A stretch of DNA of 64,000 nt from the NCBI GenBank assembly GCA_032358255.1, contig JAULBX010008440.1:52839-116838 (forward strand), given 5' to 3'. Below, piece by piece: positions 42,137 to 54,469 of this stretch (the first letter of the stretch is position 1; the number at the start of each line of letters is the position of its first letter). A program made the position numbers and the translations under genes. This DNA is from Heterotrichella gracilis (Eukaryota; Sar; Xanthophyceae; Tribonematales; Xanthonemataceae). The notes under the pieces are model-generated. The model searched no databases and was not told the DNA's origin. It worked only from the letters and a program-made list of their open reading frames with translations.

Positions 42137-42767
42137 ATGAGCGGGATGAACGAGCCAAGTGCAGGAGAGAGCTTTGAACAGGCCAACCAACCTCGGCTTT
42201 GCTCTAAAAACTGTGGTTTCTTCGCGTAAGTCTGACAAGCAGCATTGCCCAACCCGTGTTCCGCTGTTGAGGTCCAGCCCATTTCCACTGTGACGCTGAT
42301 TCATCGCTTGTGGTTGCAGAAACCCAGCAACGGGTGACATGTGCTCCAAGTGCTACAGAGAGACCGCAGCAGACGAAGAAAAAGTCAAGAAAGCCCAGGA
42401 GCAGTTCAAGGAGGCCACAATGCCAGCTCAGGCCGCGCCACACGAAGCGGAAATCGCATGCCCTCCAGCCAATGCCTTGCCAGCACCACACGTCAGCCCT
42501 GCCCCCGTTTCCTCGAGCAGCACGCCGGTCCTGCAACCTGACGAAGGCGAGAAGGGCCGCCCAGTGCAGACCAAGACCAACCGTTGTTTCTCCTGCAACA
42601 AGAAAGTGGGTCTCACCGGGTTCCAGTGCAAGTGTGGCTACATCTACTGTGGGTCCCACCGCTATGCAGAGTCCCACGACTGCTCATTCGACTACAAGAC
42701 CTCCGGGAGGGAAAAGCTGGCAAAGTCCAACCCGCTGGTCCAAGCAGACAAGGTGCAGAGGTTTTGA
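42137..42767 (+). CDS. A20/AN1 zinc finger stress-associated protein
   Basis: Plant stress-associated proteins (SAPs) of this type bind ubiquitin and act in abiotic-stress responses in cytosol and nucleus. Exons 42137-42225 and 42320-42767 give 178 residues. The A20 finger (about 22-45) reads LCSKNCGFFANPATGDMCSKC; the intron splits its Ala codon. A Pro/Ala/Ser-rich linker follows. The AN1 finger (about 120-157) reads CFSCNKKVGLTGFQCKCG, then YIYCGSHRYAESHDCSFDY, with the full Cys/His set. The protein ends KLAKSNPLVQADKVQRF, close to plant SAPs. The ATG at 42137 is followed by a second in-frame ATG at 42146. TGTAA words at 43171 and 43246 are candidate 3' signals. Confidence 0.95.
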
Positions 42768-43303
42768 CACTGCACCTCAGCTCACCTCAGCTTAGTGGGA
42801 GAGTGGAACCCTTTCCTGGTACCTTAGTCCTCACTGACACCTTCCTGCTGCCAAGCTAGTGAGCAGGTGTCCCTTCTGCGACGCCTGCTTTCCTGGCGTT
42901 TTCTTACGGCAGTGATCTGGCATTGTCATATTCCTTAGAACTCTTTGTATTATAGTGCTTGCTTTTGAACTGTGTGACACCAGCATGCTTGCGTTGGTGT
43001 GATGTGCATGTGCAGTACCAAGGCATGCTGTGCCGCTGTGGAAGGGTGTACTGTATGCGTTTTTACACTGTGTGTTTTCGACCTGGTGGTCACATATTGC
43101 CAACCATGGTGACGACAAACGGCCTTGTATCAAGACTGGCCAGCTACTTGTATATGCAACATTGAGCAGCTGTAACACTTGAAGGCTTGCATCACTGGAC
43201 ACCGTGCTGGAAGTAGTACTCGCGCCAATGCTAGCGTCTGGCAACTGTAACTTGTCAACAACCCCACTCCCCACATAACTGCCATGCAACTAAGGTGAAA
43301 GTT
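42768..43303. other. Tail-to-tail intergenic: AN1 and PEX14
   Basis: No coding sequence is supported. It holds the AN1 3' UTR with TGTAA at 43171 and 43246, and the region just past the PEX14 stop codon. Confidence 0.45.
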
Positions 43304-45107
43304 CTACTCGATGGCACGGCTCTCCTGGTCACCAGCACTGTCAGTAGTGGACAAGGTCGCAGGTGATTCTTGAGAAACACTTGGCAGTGGTACAGGCGGT
43401 GGCTTCCAGACAGTGCTGCTGGGTGGTAATGGGGCTGAAGGACGTGGACCAGGTGCCATTGGAAGTGCCACGTTGCTACTGGCTGAGGTGTGTGTCTGCT
43501 GCGGTTCCACGGCCCATGGCTGCAATGCAAACGGGGCGGTGTTGAGAAAGCAGTTGAAAATTGAACAAGGCTGCATAAAGTGGCTGCTTCCTGACGTGCA
43601 GAAACCAAAACATAAACCCTGGCAGCAGGTTGCGTGCACACCACAGTCAGCAAGAATACCTTGGGACGAGGTTGCAGCTTAGGATCTGGGGGTGACTGCA
43701 GTGGGTTTGGTGGCTTGTCCACGATATCTGAGCGCACGTTGGGAGGGGTCTCGCCTCTCTCCAGCATCTGCAGGATGTCCACATATGACTGGGGATGTGG
43801 TGGCTGCTCATTGGCCCCAGAAGGCTGTTCTGCAGACACCACACGAACCAGAGTCGCACCCAGCGTCACAACAGACAGGCCTTGGCAACAGAAGGAGAAA
43901 CAACCAAAATCACTACTGTACGAGCACAAAACAGCACTTACTTGGTTCTTGAGCTGTGTGCTGGATGTCAGCGGTTGGACTCTGACTGGAAGTATCAAAA
44001 TAGCCAAGCTGAGGAGTTGCACTTGGGCCTGCACGCGGGACCCTGCGCAGCCACGCACAACTCAGGCACTGCCAACAAGGTGCACTAAACGAAGTCCCAG
44101 CTTACAGCCGCGCCGGTTTCCATAGCAACCAGCCGCTCAAGAGTAGCAGAGTGAAAAGCAGCTGCACATACTCACTGGTTCAAGGAAGCCAGTACACTGC
44201 GCACGTCGTGCTGCAGATCCTTCACAGCATTGCTGTTGGATGCTGCACCCTCCAACACCCTTTCCAAGCTTGCTGTGAGCTCTTTCAGGACAACAATAGA
44301 CGTCTTCATCTCTGCTGTCTGAGTCTGCAAGGACAAAAACCTGTAAAGGTACCCGCAAGCCAAGCACCAGGCGTGGCGTGGCGTCAAGCAGTTTTACCTG
44401 CAGCGCGTCGGCAATCAGCTTGGCCACCTCTGCGTTTTCGCCGTGAACATCCTTGGCCACCTCTTTACTGGAGGCATCCTGAGCCAACCACTGCTTTAAA
44501 TAGGGCCAACAGTACGTTTGCAGGCCATACACTCCAGCAGCCACAACACCCACGCTGAGCGCCAACTGCAGGCACAACAACCAGTTGGTGGGTCCACTAC
44601 AGGGTTGTAGCCTTTCCAAAAACCTACGTGCACTAGCACAGCACGAAGTATACCTGGCCCCAGGAGTAGCCCGTCCGTGTAGCTAGCTGTTGGTGTGAGG
44701 TTTGCTGTCCAATCGAACTGGCTCCTACCCCTTGGTGCATGAAGGGTTTCTGGGGTAAGTTTGTGACGGAGGTGGGGAGCCTCTGAGAGCCAGTGCTGGG
44801 GTTCCCCAGGCCATCAGAGGCAACTGCTGTGGACGCTTGCTGCGGTGCGCGGCTGAAAGCGGCTGCAATCTCTTCTGCGGTCAAGCCCTTGCGCTCCAAG
44901 AACTGCCTTTTGCTGCTCTCTGGGGAGCTTTGAACCTGTGAGGGTATCAGTGAGCACCATTGGATACACCCATATGCAGCTAGTACAGCACACCTTCTCG
45001 CGTACCTGTGGATGTGACAGAAAAGAAACCGCATTTTGCACTTGCTCCTCGCGAATCGCAACACTCCCTGCTGGGACCTGCCCACTGCTGTCTGCAATAT
45101 CACCCAT
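43304..45107 (-). CDS. PEX14: Peroxin PEX14
   Basis: Docking component of the peroxisomal matrix-protein import machine; its N-terminal domain binds WxxxF motifs of PEX5. Exons 45107-45006, 44935-44654, 44565-44398, 44324-44176, 44042-43942, 43880-43660 and 43519-43304 give 412 residues. The conserved N-domain (about 18-66) reads REEQVQNAVSFLSHPQV, then SSKRQFLERKGLTAEEIAAAFSR. A Ser/Thr/Gln-rich linker leads to one membrane segment (about 129-148, LALSVGVVAAGVYGLQTYCW), then a coiled coil (AEVAKLIADAL, MKTSIVVLKELTASLERVL). The C-terminal conserved block is YVDILQMLERGETPPNVRSDI...PPNPLQSPPDP, followed by a Pro-rich tail. This order is diagnostic of plant-type PEX14. The start is the first ATG and gives a normal N-domain. 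Confidence 0.95.
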
Positions 45108-45788
45108 ATTGAGGCAGTAAACCCTGTTGACAGCAGCAGAGGTGGAAGGAAGCGGGTGCGTGTGGGTATTTTGCACTATGCAAGCATTACAAGGTTTATT
45201 TCCTCGTGAACGGGGCAAGAGTCAACTCGAGTGGCGTGGGCGTATGCATGCATATATGGGTTTTATGCATGCACATGCCCAGTGCAGGATTCGGGTTATG
45301 AGTCGGTATGTATGTGTGCACGCTGAATGAGCTTGTTTGCATGCAAGTGTGCGGAACGTAAATTGAGGCCGTTTAAGTATACATGCTGAAGAGCTCTGGA
45401 AGAGCTGCAGTGGGCTCTCCAACGGGGTCACGACACCTGTTGCCACGTCAGCAGACAGTGGGCACTCGGAGATAGCCAGAAAGGAGTTGAGCTCTGGGCA
45501 GCAAAAGATATGATACGAATAACTGCAGCGCAAGACCTATGTTGGCCAATAGTCTGGATTGTTGTTTGTTGCGCAGCCCGTGCAGTGCCTCTAGTCTCAT
45601 TGCCACCGCCCATGCATGCATGCAGGTGCCACCCCGTAATGCCACATTCACGATACCGAGTACACAGCAGTGCACATTGACCACTAAACAGCAGCTCCAA
45701 GTCAAGACATACATACCTTTGTGCATTTGGCGTGAGTTTGTCTTAAACAAGGTTTCAAAACATCTGTTTCTGAGGTTGGCCAGCACTC
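45108..45788. promoter_or_regulatory. Divergent promoter PEX14/UROS
   Basis: A 681-base region between head-to-head start codons with several GCATGC words (45244-45270, 45613-45623). No exon is supported. It must contain both promoters and 5' UTRs. Confidence 0.45.
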
Positions 45789-48255
45789 ATGCTGACAGCC
45801 ACGCCTGTTGCCCGTGTGGGCCCCACTGTTGTTGGACGTCTGCCACATCAGTTGAGCTGTGCTCCACGTGTATGGCAGCCTTTCTGTACGTCAGGTACAA
45901 GCAGTGCGATAAGAAAGCTACCAACCCACCAGCCTGGCGTGGGTTCCAGGCACACTAGGCACACGCACACAATCGCAGGTAAGCATAGGCAACACTGGGG
46001 ATTTTTTTGCGCCGTGTTGGGAAGCGGTTGTAAATGCTGTATCAGATGCATTTTTGGGGCGATAGTGGCAGGAATGCCGAAACCGCCCCCTCGGGGCCTT
46101 GGCGCAAAATAACTGTTGGACATCAACATTTGCGGCATGCAATCCAAAACACTTTGCATGGCTTGGTATTTCTCTGACTTTGCCTGCTACATTTGCTCTG
46201 TCAGCTGCTGCAAGCTCCGAGCTCCTGGTGGTTGTAACACGCGAGAAAGGCAAGAATGATGATCTCATCGCCGCCCTGCAAGCACAGCACGTGAGCACCC
46301 ACGAGCTGCCGCTCATCGAGGCCACCAGTGGGCCTGACAGGTGGGTGGCGCTGTTTAGGCTGTCACTAATTGCTGCATTGCCTAGGCGCTGGCTGAAGGA
46401 TAGCAGGGTGTGCTGTTGGATTTTTGTTGGAGCACAACCGGATTGCTCAGCTGGCTGTTTTGACACATATTCAAGGAAAATGTACACGTAGCTTGAGACT
46501 TTGATTATTGCTTTGTGACATCCTCTCTACTCCGAGGGTCAAAGGAAGTTGGGTGGTCGGTTTTACACAAGGTCCTACATCTGGCTAGGCAGTACGGCTA
46601 CAAAGGGCCAGGGTATTGCTGGGAGTCTGTAAAGCAAAAATGCAACAAGAAGGGGTTTGTTTCTAGGCAATATCATGGGCTAAAAGGTATCGAGATATTG
46701 CTTGCAAATTAAAATTTTGGGATTGTAACATTAAATATTATGTTACAGTCATAACATAACTGAAACATGGTTCATTTGTATATATACAAATGAATTATTT
46801 GAGTATTTCTATTGTTTTTTTACTGTCTTACATGCGTTTCAGCAGTACAGCCTTATCAGTGATCCTGCATGCCTTGCGCCAACCAGCCCTGTCGTGGCAC
46901 TGCTTATATTATATCTGCACCGTTGGAGTCGACACATCTAGTTAGCATAAAGCTAGGTCAGCCCTTATGGCTCTGGGGTTCCCTGCAGCGCGCTGCCCCA
47001 ATTTCCAACCAAACAGAATGCATCTGGGTGTTCTGTCAGTTGACATGCGCCCATCATGCCCTTGCCAACATAGCCTGATTTCATTGAGCCAAGAGAAAAT
47101 AGTCTTGAAGTTGCTGGTTAAGCAACTATTGTGAGATAATTGACAACTTGCCATCGACCATCCCCTACCCCCCGGCCCTTCTGCCCCGACCCCAACTGGC
47201 ACGGGAATCAACTTTACCTTGCCTGAGGATTTATATAACAAATGAGCAGGAATTCATCATAATCATTACCCATGAATGCAGGGATCACCTGTCCAAAGCG
47301 TTGCAAGATTTGGAGTTTGATTGGATAGTGATAACGTCCCCAGAAGCAGCTGCAGTTTTTGCTGAAGGATGGCGAGAGGCCCGCAAACCCTTTGTAAGTT
47401 TGCACATGGCTGCACTTGATTGGCAGCTCATGCTTTGCCCTAAGAAGCACGAGCCCAGTCGTCGTGCACAGCAACTGAGGGATGTGTATGCTGGTGGGTG
47501 TGTTTGCTGCAGGTGCGCATTGCTGCCGTGGGCGAGGGCACTGGCAGAGTGTTGGAGGCACTGAATGAACCATTGTTGAAGCCTGTGTTCTATCCCACTA
47601 AGGCAAGTACATTTGATCAATCGCAGGCATCCATGCACAAGCACTGTCTTGTCCTTTGTACGCTGAGTACTAAACCACTGTACTTGTGTCTCCAGGCCAA
47701 TGCAGCACACTTTTCTCAGGAGCTGCCAGCTATTCAGGATGGCACTATGCGCGTGCTGTACCCAGCATCTGCCAAAGCAAGCACCGATTTGCAAGATGGG
47801 TTGAGCGCAAGGGGGTTTGTTGTTGAGCGCTTGAACACATACAGCACTGTTGCAGTCAGCTCGCTGTCTTCAAAAGATATGGATACAGCGCTGTGTGCAG
47901 CTGTTGTGGCATTTGCATCGCCTTCAGCAGTCAAGTAAGTTTCCTTCAGTCATGCACCTGGTGTGGTTTGGTTTCGCTGTTCAAGGAGCAGTGTTTGTGC
48001 ATCTGATTGCTGCTGTTGTTCTTGTATCGGCAGAAAGCTTTTGTGCTTACAAATGCGCTTAAATGCAGAGCATGGATGGCATTGGTGGGCAAAGAGGACG
48101 TAGCAGCTGCTTGTATCGGATCAACCTCCGCCCGGGCTGCTGAGTCTGCAGGGTTGCAGGACATCTTTTACCCAGAGCGGCCTGGTATGGAGGGATTTGT
48201 TGATTCAATATTGGAAGCATTGGCAAAGTATCAGCCTGCAAGGCCGGAGTGCTGA
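45789..48255 (+). CDS. Uroporphyrinogen-III synthase (UROS/HemD)
   Basis: Cyclises hydroxymethylbilane to uroporphyrinogen III, the common precursor of chlorophyll, heme and sirohaem; located in the plastid. Exons 45789-45978, 46205-46340, 47282-47393, 47513-47602, 47696-47934 and 48069-48255 give 317 residues. Residues 1 to about 65 are basic, Ser/Thr-rich and nearly free of acidic residues, a plastid transit peptide. The HemD fold is shown by ELLVVVTREKGKNDDLIAAL, LPLIEATSG, FDWIVITSPEAAAVF, RIAAVGEGTGRVLEAL, MRVLYPASAKASTDLQDGLSARGFVVERLNTYSTV, VVAFASPSAVKAW and AACIGSTSARAAESAGL. Intron 4 uses a GC donor (ACTAAG|GCAAGT). Intron 2 is 941 bases, AT-rich, and holds a perfect 24-bp palindrome. 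Confidence 0.93.
46771..46794. repeat. 24-bp AT-rich palindrome in UROS intron 2
   Basis: TTCATTTGTATA followed by its exact reverse complement. About 45 bases upstream lies another inverted pair, TGTAACAT and ATGTTACA, around an 8-base AT spacer (about 46726-46749). Together they make an AT-rich, hairpin-prone island inside an unusually long intron. Confidence 0.75.
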
Positions 48256-49966
48256 TGGGTCACGTACACTGTGTGGTACGCTGGCCTGACTTTGCACAGT
48301 GTAGGGTGTGTGCGTACCAAGTTGTTTGGGTATGATGTTCTATTTGGATCCAAGAAGTACGGTTACGCGGACAGCATCACTGATACACCAACTTACCAGA
48401 CACAGTGACCAATTGCGACCAGAATAGTAGAGGCCGCGGCGAGTGAGTGAAGCGCCTGGCTGACACGCTGGCGCTCTGGACATGCACCTCGCCAATGGCC
48501 TGACGTGCCTTTGCAGTGTACTGCGTTCCATTGCGTTGGCAAGCGGCAGTCAGACGGCAATGTGGTTTCTCAGTTGACCATGCTTGCCCAGTCTAGCAGG
48601 TACACAGCCATAGAACATGGGCCTATGCCAGACCTTGCAATGGCCTGCTGTTTATAGGGTTAATGTCACACATGCATGATGCCAAATTTGCAAATTTGCG
48701 ACTGTGTGCATCCATGCTCCTGCATGCAGCGATACCACATACAACTGCAGTTTCTAGAATGCAAGGTACGGTTCTCGCTTTTAAGCCGAGCACCAGCGAT
48801 ATAGCATATCATTTTCACAGTGGTGGTTATGGTCATTAAAATTCTTCTGGAATTAATATCAAGAGGATTTGTGAAGTAAACTTTACCTGTTGGCTTGCAC
48901 GCGCGCCGGCGCCACCGTGTGGCTAAATGCTTGGCATGCGCCAGCACCTGTTCAACAGCCAATTGGGACCTAGTAGCCTATAAAAGCAATGAGCCGATGA
49001 CGGCTTAAAAATCTTTTTGTTTGTTGTTGTTGTAGCCTATATAGCCCTGGGTGCTTTTTACCGTCATCGTCTTTCAGATATTTTCACACCATAGAGTGAC
49101 AGAAAGTCTTTTCTTACAAAGGAAAGAAAGGAAGGGGATGCTGCGTGCGGCACACAGGCGTAGTTTAGGGTTCTGGCTTGCACGATGGCTCGCACTGCCA
49201 GCCGCTGTGGCACAACCGGTTGTGGTTACCAGCCAGTACCAGCCGCTGACGCCCAGAACCTCATGGGGCCCACACCCAGCCAACACGATGTCGCCTAACA
49301 GCCGACACAAACTCTCAGAGGCTTGTAGATTACCTCTCGTGTGTGTTGTCCCTGGCTTCAAGGACAGTGTCCACTGTGGACGTTACCATTCTTTCTTTCA
49401 ACTGCGGCAGCCGCTGCAGCGCGGCTGTGGCACGGTCTCCTGTCAAGGCTACCGGTGCCGTACAACGAAGGGGTTTGAAAAAAGGCACCATCTGATGATT
49501 CAGGATGCGCGTTACACTGCACATGGCATGTCTCAGTTCCCCAGGAAAGTCCCCCTGGGGGCTGCCAATAACCATCATGATGCATGCTCAGTTCATGAAC
49601 TTGGGGTACTCGCTACTGTACTACTATGTGGCCGCCATGGCATACAACTGTTACAGCCAAATGCTGCGTTATGGTCTTCATTCTAAGTTGCAAATGTATC
49701 ATGTCAACTGCGTAACAGCCTGCATCAATGTTGCCCACCTCACCCGTATACATGGGCTCAATGCCGAACCAAAGTTGGGTTCAATCTGTGCGGGAATGAC
49801 TGGACTATGGACCGCATGTGGTTAAGAGCACGGAACAGTCACCACCAGAAAAAACATTGCAAGGTCATGGGTGCTGCAGCTGGAAGTTCCCAAGAGGGGC
49901 TGTGAAAACAATGGGAAACCAGCGTCAACAAACGACATGACCGTGCCAGCACCCATGCCTCAGTGT
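48256..49966. other. Intergenic: UROS to BFR1-like gene
   Basis: About 1.7 kb. One plus-strand frame from an ATG at 49138 to 49686 (183 codons) begins with an Arg-rich, mitochondrial-presequence-like stretch (MLRAAHRRSLGFWLARWLAL), and TATA-like words (CTATAAAAG near 48978, CTATATAG near 49037) lie upstream. I recognise no domain, no convincing splice sites join it to other frames, and its composition is not clearly coding. I treat it as unsupported, but a lineage-specific gene cannot be excluded. Confidence 0.3.
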
Positions 49967-52900
49967 CTACTGGACATTCAGGGCAACAGATACACTCTCG
50001 CCATCTACAGCCAGTTCAACAGAGACCTCACTGTCAATTGCTGCCAAGTCATCGTCCTCTCCTGCAGGATCCTCTTCTGCGTCCTCTTCTGCTGGATCCC
50101 CTTCTGCATCCACTGCTGCTGGCTCCTCGTCTGCATCCTCTCCTGTCAAGAGCAACTCCTGCTGCTCCTCGTCTGCGCAAATCAGGGAAACAATTAGTAA
50201 CAAGCACTCGTTGTCACTACATACAAAAAATAAATGCTGTTGCAAACTGGAAACAAAATAGTATGTCATTCAAAATTCCACAAACATGGAGCAATATATA
50301 TGCCATTCATGGCTTCCCTTCAAATTCATTTGTGACTGTAACAAACAGCGACATAAATTCAAAAAGTACAGAACTCAAATAAACCTATGAATCCACGACC
50401 CGGTTGGTTATTGATCAAACCATATCCTGCACATTCCTGTAATCGAAGCTGCACTACTTGCCTGCAATGTCTGGCTCGTCAGCTCCAGTGGCTTCCTCAT
50501 CCGCTGTTGCTTCAGGCTCCAAAGCCTCATCCAGCGCAGCAGCATCAGGTGGCGCCTCGCCAGCTTGCATTGCAGCTGCTTCTGCTGGGGTTGGATCTGC
50601 GAATGAAAGCGTGCTTGCCTGACCAGGGTCTGTGGCAGGCGTGGCATCGTCCTCGTGCTCTGCTTCAGCTGCTGCATCGACGCTTGTACCATTCTCAGCC
50701 ACCTGACCAGTGCCCCCCTCCTTGGCCTTTGCTTGCAGGCCCAAATAGTACTCCTTGCGCTCTTTGATGGTGTCAAGGGAGGCAGCTGCTTTGCTGGCAG
50801 TGACTGGGACCTCCACCTTCAGCTTTGAAAACGCATCCAGAATGTCAAGACTGTGTGTGATCTTGGCTTCTGCTGGAAAAAAGTAGAATGCGATAAGTAC
50901 ATGGTATATGGGACCTATGAGCCTTGCCAAGCGGCCGTCATCAGTGACCGAGACCCGCTGCGGTAACACTGGGACACAAACAGTTTAGATCGCGTTGACC
51001 CTGCACAACCTAACATGCCGAAACCAGCGGTATAAACACGATAAGAGTACTTGGCGCTGGGTTTGCAAGGCATTCTACTAATACAGCACGCTTACAATGC
51101 ACATAGCCAACTGGAGCCTCCAATCAAGTCTGAGCATGCCACCCTGTGCCATACCTGTGCCCTCTTTCTTGCTTTCAACTTTGCCCTTCTTGCCCTTCCC
51201 TTTGCCCTTCCCGCCTAGCCCAGCAAACCAGCTGTCTAGCTCCACTTGATCCTTTTTCTTTTTCACAGCCACCATGCCCTCTGGGGCATCCAGGCTCTGC
51301 ACAGCAACCTTCACCTCTGCCTGCTGTGAGGCTTCAAACTTGCGCAGATAGTTGAGAAGCTGGTCGCAGAGCATGACCTGTAGCAAGCAGCTGCAATAAG
51401 CACTTGACTCTGTAAATTTGTGCCTCGACCTCCCCATGTGTCGGCCAACAGGGCAGCCTGGAAAAATTGGCACCCAGTACTACCAAATCAGAACCTAGGC
51501 CATGCTGGCCACGAGGTAAAAAGAAGCAGAACCCTACTTTCACATGCATTGGCACTGAAGTCAGGCAGGTCAACACCCGACATGATTGGCATGCTGCTCC
51601 TGTCAACCCGGCCCAGAGTAATATCATACCTCTTTGTAGTACGGGTCACCAGCAGTTTCCTTGTCTTGCTCCCTCCTTCTTGCCTGCTTTTCTTCCCACT
51701 CTTCCTGCCGCCTGCCAGTGAATGACAAGGTGCATCAGTTGGGCCCAGCCAGCATAAGTAGTGGCATGCAGTGGGTAATGGCATGCGTGGTGTGCCCAAC
51801 CAGCCCAACACTTACTTTGCACGCTGCTCCGCTTGCACCTGTTTCCTCTGCTCAAACCACTCCTGGTTCTGCACCTTGTATTCGTCCCACTTTGCCTGGA
51901 ACTCATCCCGGATGGTATTCATGGCCTCACGAGCTGCCTGTTGTGGGGCAAGAGGGGCAGGGTTGGCCTGGTAGTGGTGCACGTGGGGGAGGAGGGACAC
52001 AAACAAGGGCTGGTGGTGGTGATGGTGTGGCTAGAAAGCAAACACAGGGTATGCCGCGCTTGGGGTGCATGGCGTCTGGGTGCATAGCTGTGCGGGGTTG
52101 ACTGGGGTGTAGCTGCCCGATGGCGGTACCATGGTAGGAGCACCTGTGGCGATGCACCACCCAATATGCGGTGGGCTGATATTGCTCACGAGTCAAGACT
52201 CAGCCTGGCAGCTAAGCGAGCATATGCTCACCCATCAAGCCTCACCCATGAAGACTCAGCGAGCATGCCGGGCACTGCGGCACACGCCCACATATACACA
52301 ACCAGCAACCAACCACTACACCCCCCCAAGATCCTCGCCCAAGCATCACCCTCATAGGCCCCCTGCCCTCCCGTCCCACCCACCTTGATCACATCATAGC
52401 ACTCGTTGCGCTCATCATACAGCGCACTGAGATCTGCTGTTTCTGCGCTGTCTTTCTCCATTATCGTCGTCAGCTTCTCCCTCTGCTCAGTCTCAGAAGT
52501 TTTGATGCTGTTGAGCTCCATGTCAAGCGCTTTGATCTTGCCCCAAAGTGTCTCCCTGACATCATCATCCTGCAGCATCTGGTCATTGCGCTCAGAGTAC
52601 TGCTGCACCACAGACCGGGATTCCCTCAGCTTCTTTATGGCCTCCACAGTTTGCTTCTCTTCTGCCAAGCTCAAGCTCGTGTGCTGCAGCTTCTCCTCCA
52701 GCTTTGCTATTTGCTCATCAATCTTGTCGACACTGGTGTAAGGCACTTTGGTCTTCATCTGCTTCATCTGTGCCCGCAAAGCATCCCTTGCCTTGGTGGC
52801 AGCCTCAAGATCTACCTTCAGGCGCTGCTTCTCTTGCTGTGACACAAATAACAAGGAACATCAGTCACTGCTACGTTGGGAATCATGATGGTGGCAGCAG

Positions 52901-53200
52901 CCCCACAAAAGCACCCACCAGTTTCACATCAAACTGCTTGCGTAGCTCTGCGACCTTGGTGCGGGCAGCCTGCTGCTCAGGAGACCCTCTCCTACCCTTC
53001 CTCGCGTCGATCACGGTGCTCAGCTCTGAGATACGGTTCCGCTGTTCGGTGACTTGGCTCTGCAGCTTGTCGATTTGCGCGTTCTTTGCATCCACATCTG
53101 GGCGTTCTGGCTTGACAAGCTTCTTTCTAACAGCTGTAGTGGAAGGCTCTGCCTGAACAGGCCCAGTACTCTCTGGCATTTCACTGGTTTCGGCAGCCAT
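49967..53200 (-). CDS. BFR1-like coiled-coil protein
   Basis: Resembles the BFR1 family, known in yeast from polysome-mRNP association and nuclear segregation; the plant and algal role is unclear. Exons 53200-52919, 52836-52384, 51937-51816, 51711-51630, 51377-51155, 50869-50462 and 50172-49967 give 591 residues. Long coiled coils begin at KPERPDVDAKNAQIDKLQ and run through VDKIDEQIAKLEEKLQHTSLSL, IKALDMELNSIK, ALYDERNECYDVIK and WDEYKVQNQEWFEQRKQVQ. A Lys/Gly patch (GGKGKGKGKKGKVESKKEG) is followed by an Ala/Glu/Asp-rich tail. The last exon needs a GC donor (ATTGCAG|GCAAGT at 50462/50461). If that intron is kept, the protein ends at a TAG at 50454, 69 residues earlier. The continuing acidic frame in the last exon (DEEQQELLLTGEDADEEP) favours splicing. 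Confidence 0.8.
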
Positions 53201-54469
53201 CGTTGCACAGTTGCCAGGGCCAGCAAATGGAGCGTTGGCAACGATCTCAAGAGCTTGTTCACCTGGGCTAGTTCACCAATCAACTGCTGGGACTTGTACC
53301 AACCGGCAAGCTATATGCCGTCCAATAGCACACTGTTTGCACTGCAAGGTTGTAGCAGAATAAGCACAAAGCACTTTGTTGCAAAAGAGCCACTTGCAAA
53401 GCAGGTCAAGTGGGGGACCCACATTGCTACTTGAGTATTGCTCAATCCCTGATTGAGGTCCCACGGGACGACTGCAATTGGGAATTAATCATTAAATTCT
53501 GATGGATTTATAAATCCTGGTATACCACGAGGCAGCCACGAGGGACTTCCTAGTCATTTCCTTCATGTGCACTTTCTACTCTAAGGACCGGGGTATGACA
53601 TACTTGCTTCTCAATATATTTAGAATGAAGCTCGGCATTGTTCTGCGTCAATATTTGCATGACAAATAATGTTGGCGCCATGCGCATCTTCCAGCCAGCG
53701 GCAATGGGCAAACTATTTGCTAAATAGTGGGGCATGAATTGCAGATGGAAAATAGATAGAAACAGAGCGGCGCCACACACGGCTGCATACCAGGAGCCAG
53801 CAGATAGAATACACAGACAGGCCAGGCGGCAATTAGTGGTACATGGTGTGGGAGACTACAGTCCCCATGGGCCTTCTCATTTTCAGTTTGACAGGAGCGT
53901 ATCTAAAACATACAGGGATGGGATACATGAACGCACAACGCATATCTCAGATGGAGGGGGGGAATGTTACACAATTGTGCCAATTAATGGGTGGGGGCGT
54001 AGGGGGTGGGGGGACATCGAAGCGACTTGAGGTTGAGAAGTTGCAAGAGGAAAGAAAGGAAAAGGTGCAACAGCCTGGCACTACATTTTCAATTTGATGG
54101 CCGACATACCTCTTATGCTAAGAACGAATACTGCAATCAACCACTCACAACACATTGCATGGAGTTTGCCCGGAGTGGTGGTATGGTGGGGATGCAAACA
54201 CGACTGGGAGGAAAAAGCTACACAGCCAATCTACCTAATGAATTCCCAAATTGCCCGCCAGCAGGGTTCACAGCAGCCAGCTACACATTGTGGCAAAAGC
54301 ACATGCCGGTGCTTGACAGGTAAAAAATGCAAAGATAAATCAGGGCAACCTACGGTATTCGCACTTGTGAAGCCTCATACATGTCTGGATAAAATGTTAT
54401 ACAAGAGGGAGCAGCACTGATAATTGAAGCGCATGACCAACTATCACGTGATTTCACATTGTCGTCCCT
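53201..54469. other. Intergenic: PP2C 3' end to BFR1-like promoter
   Basis: About 1.27 kb between two minus-strand genes. Short plus-strand frames (53734-54030, 54094-54420) have no start context, splice sites or recognisable domain. I see nothing else. Confidence 0.4.

Noticed and set aside
49138-49686. 183-codon plus-strand frame with an Arg-rich start
   Set aside because: No recognised domain and no splice links; I considered a mitochondrial pyruvate carrier-like product but the conserved residues are absent.
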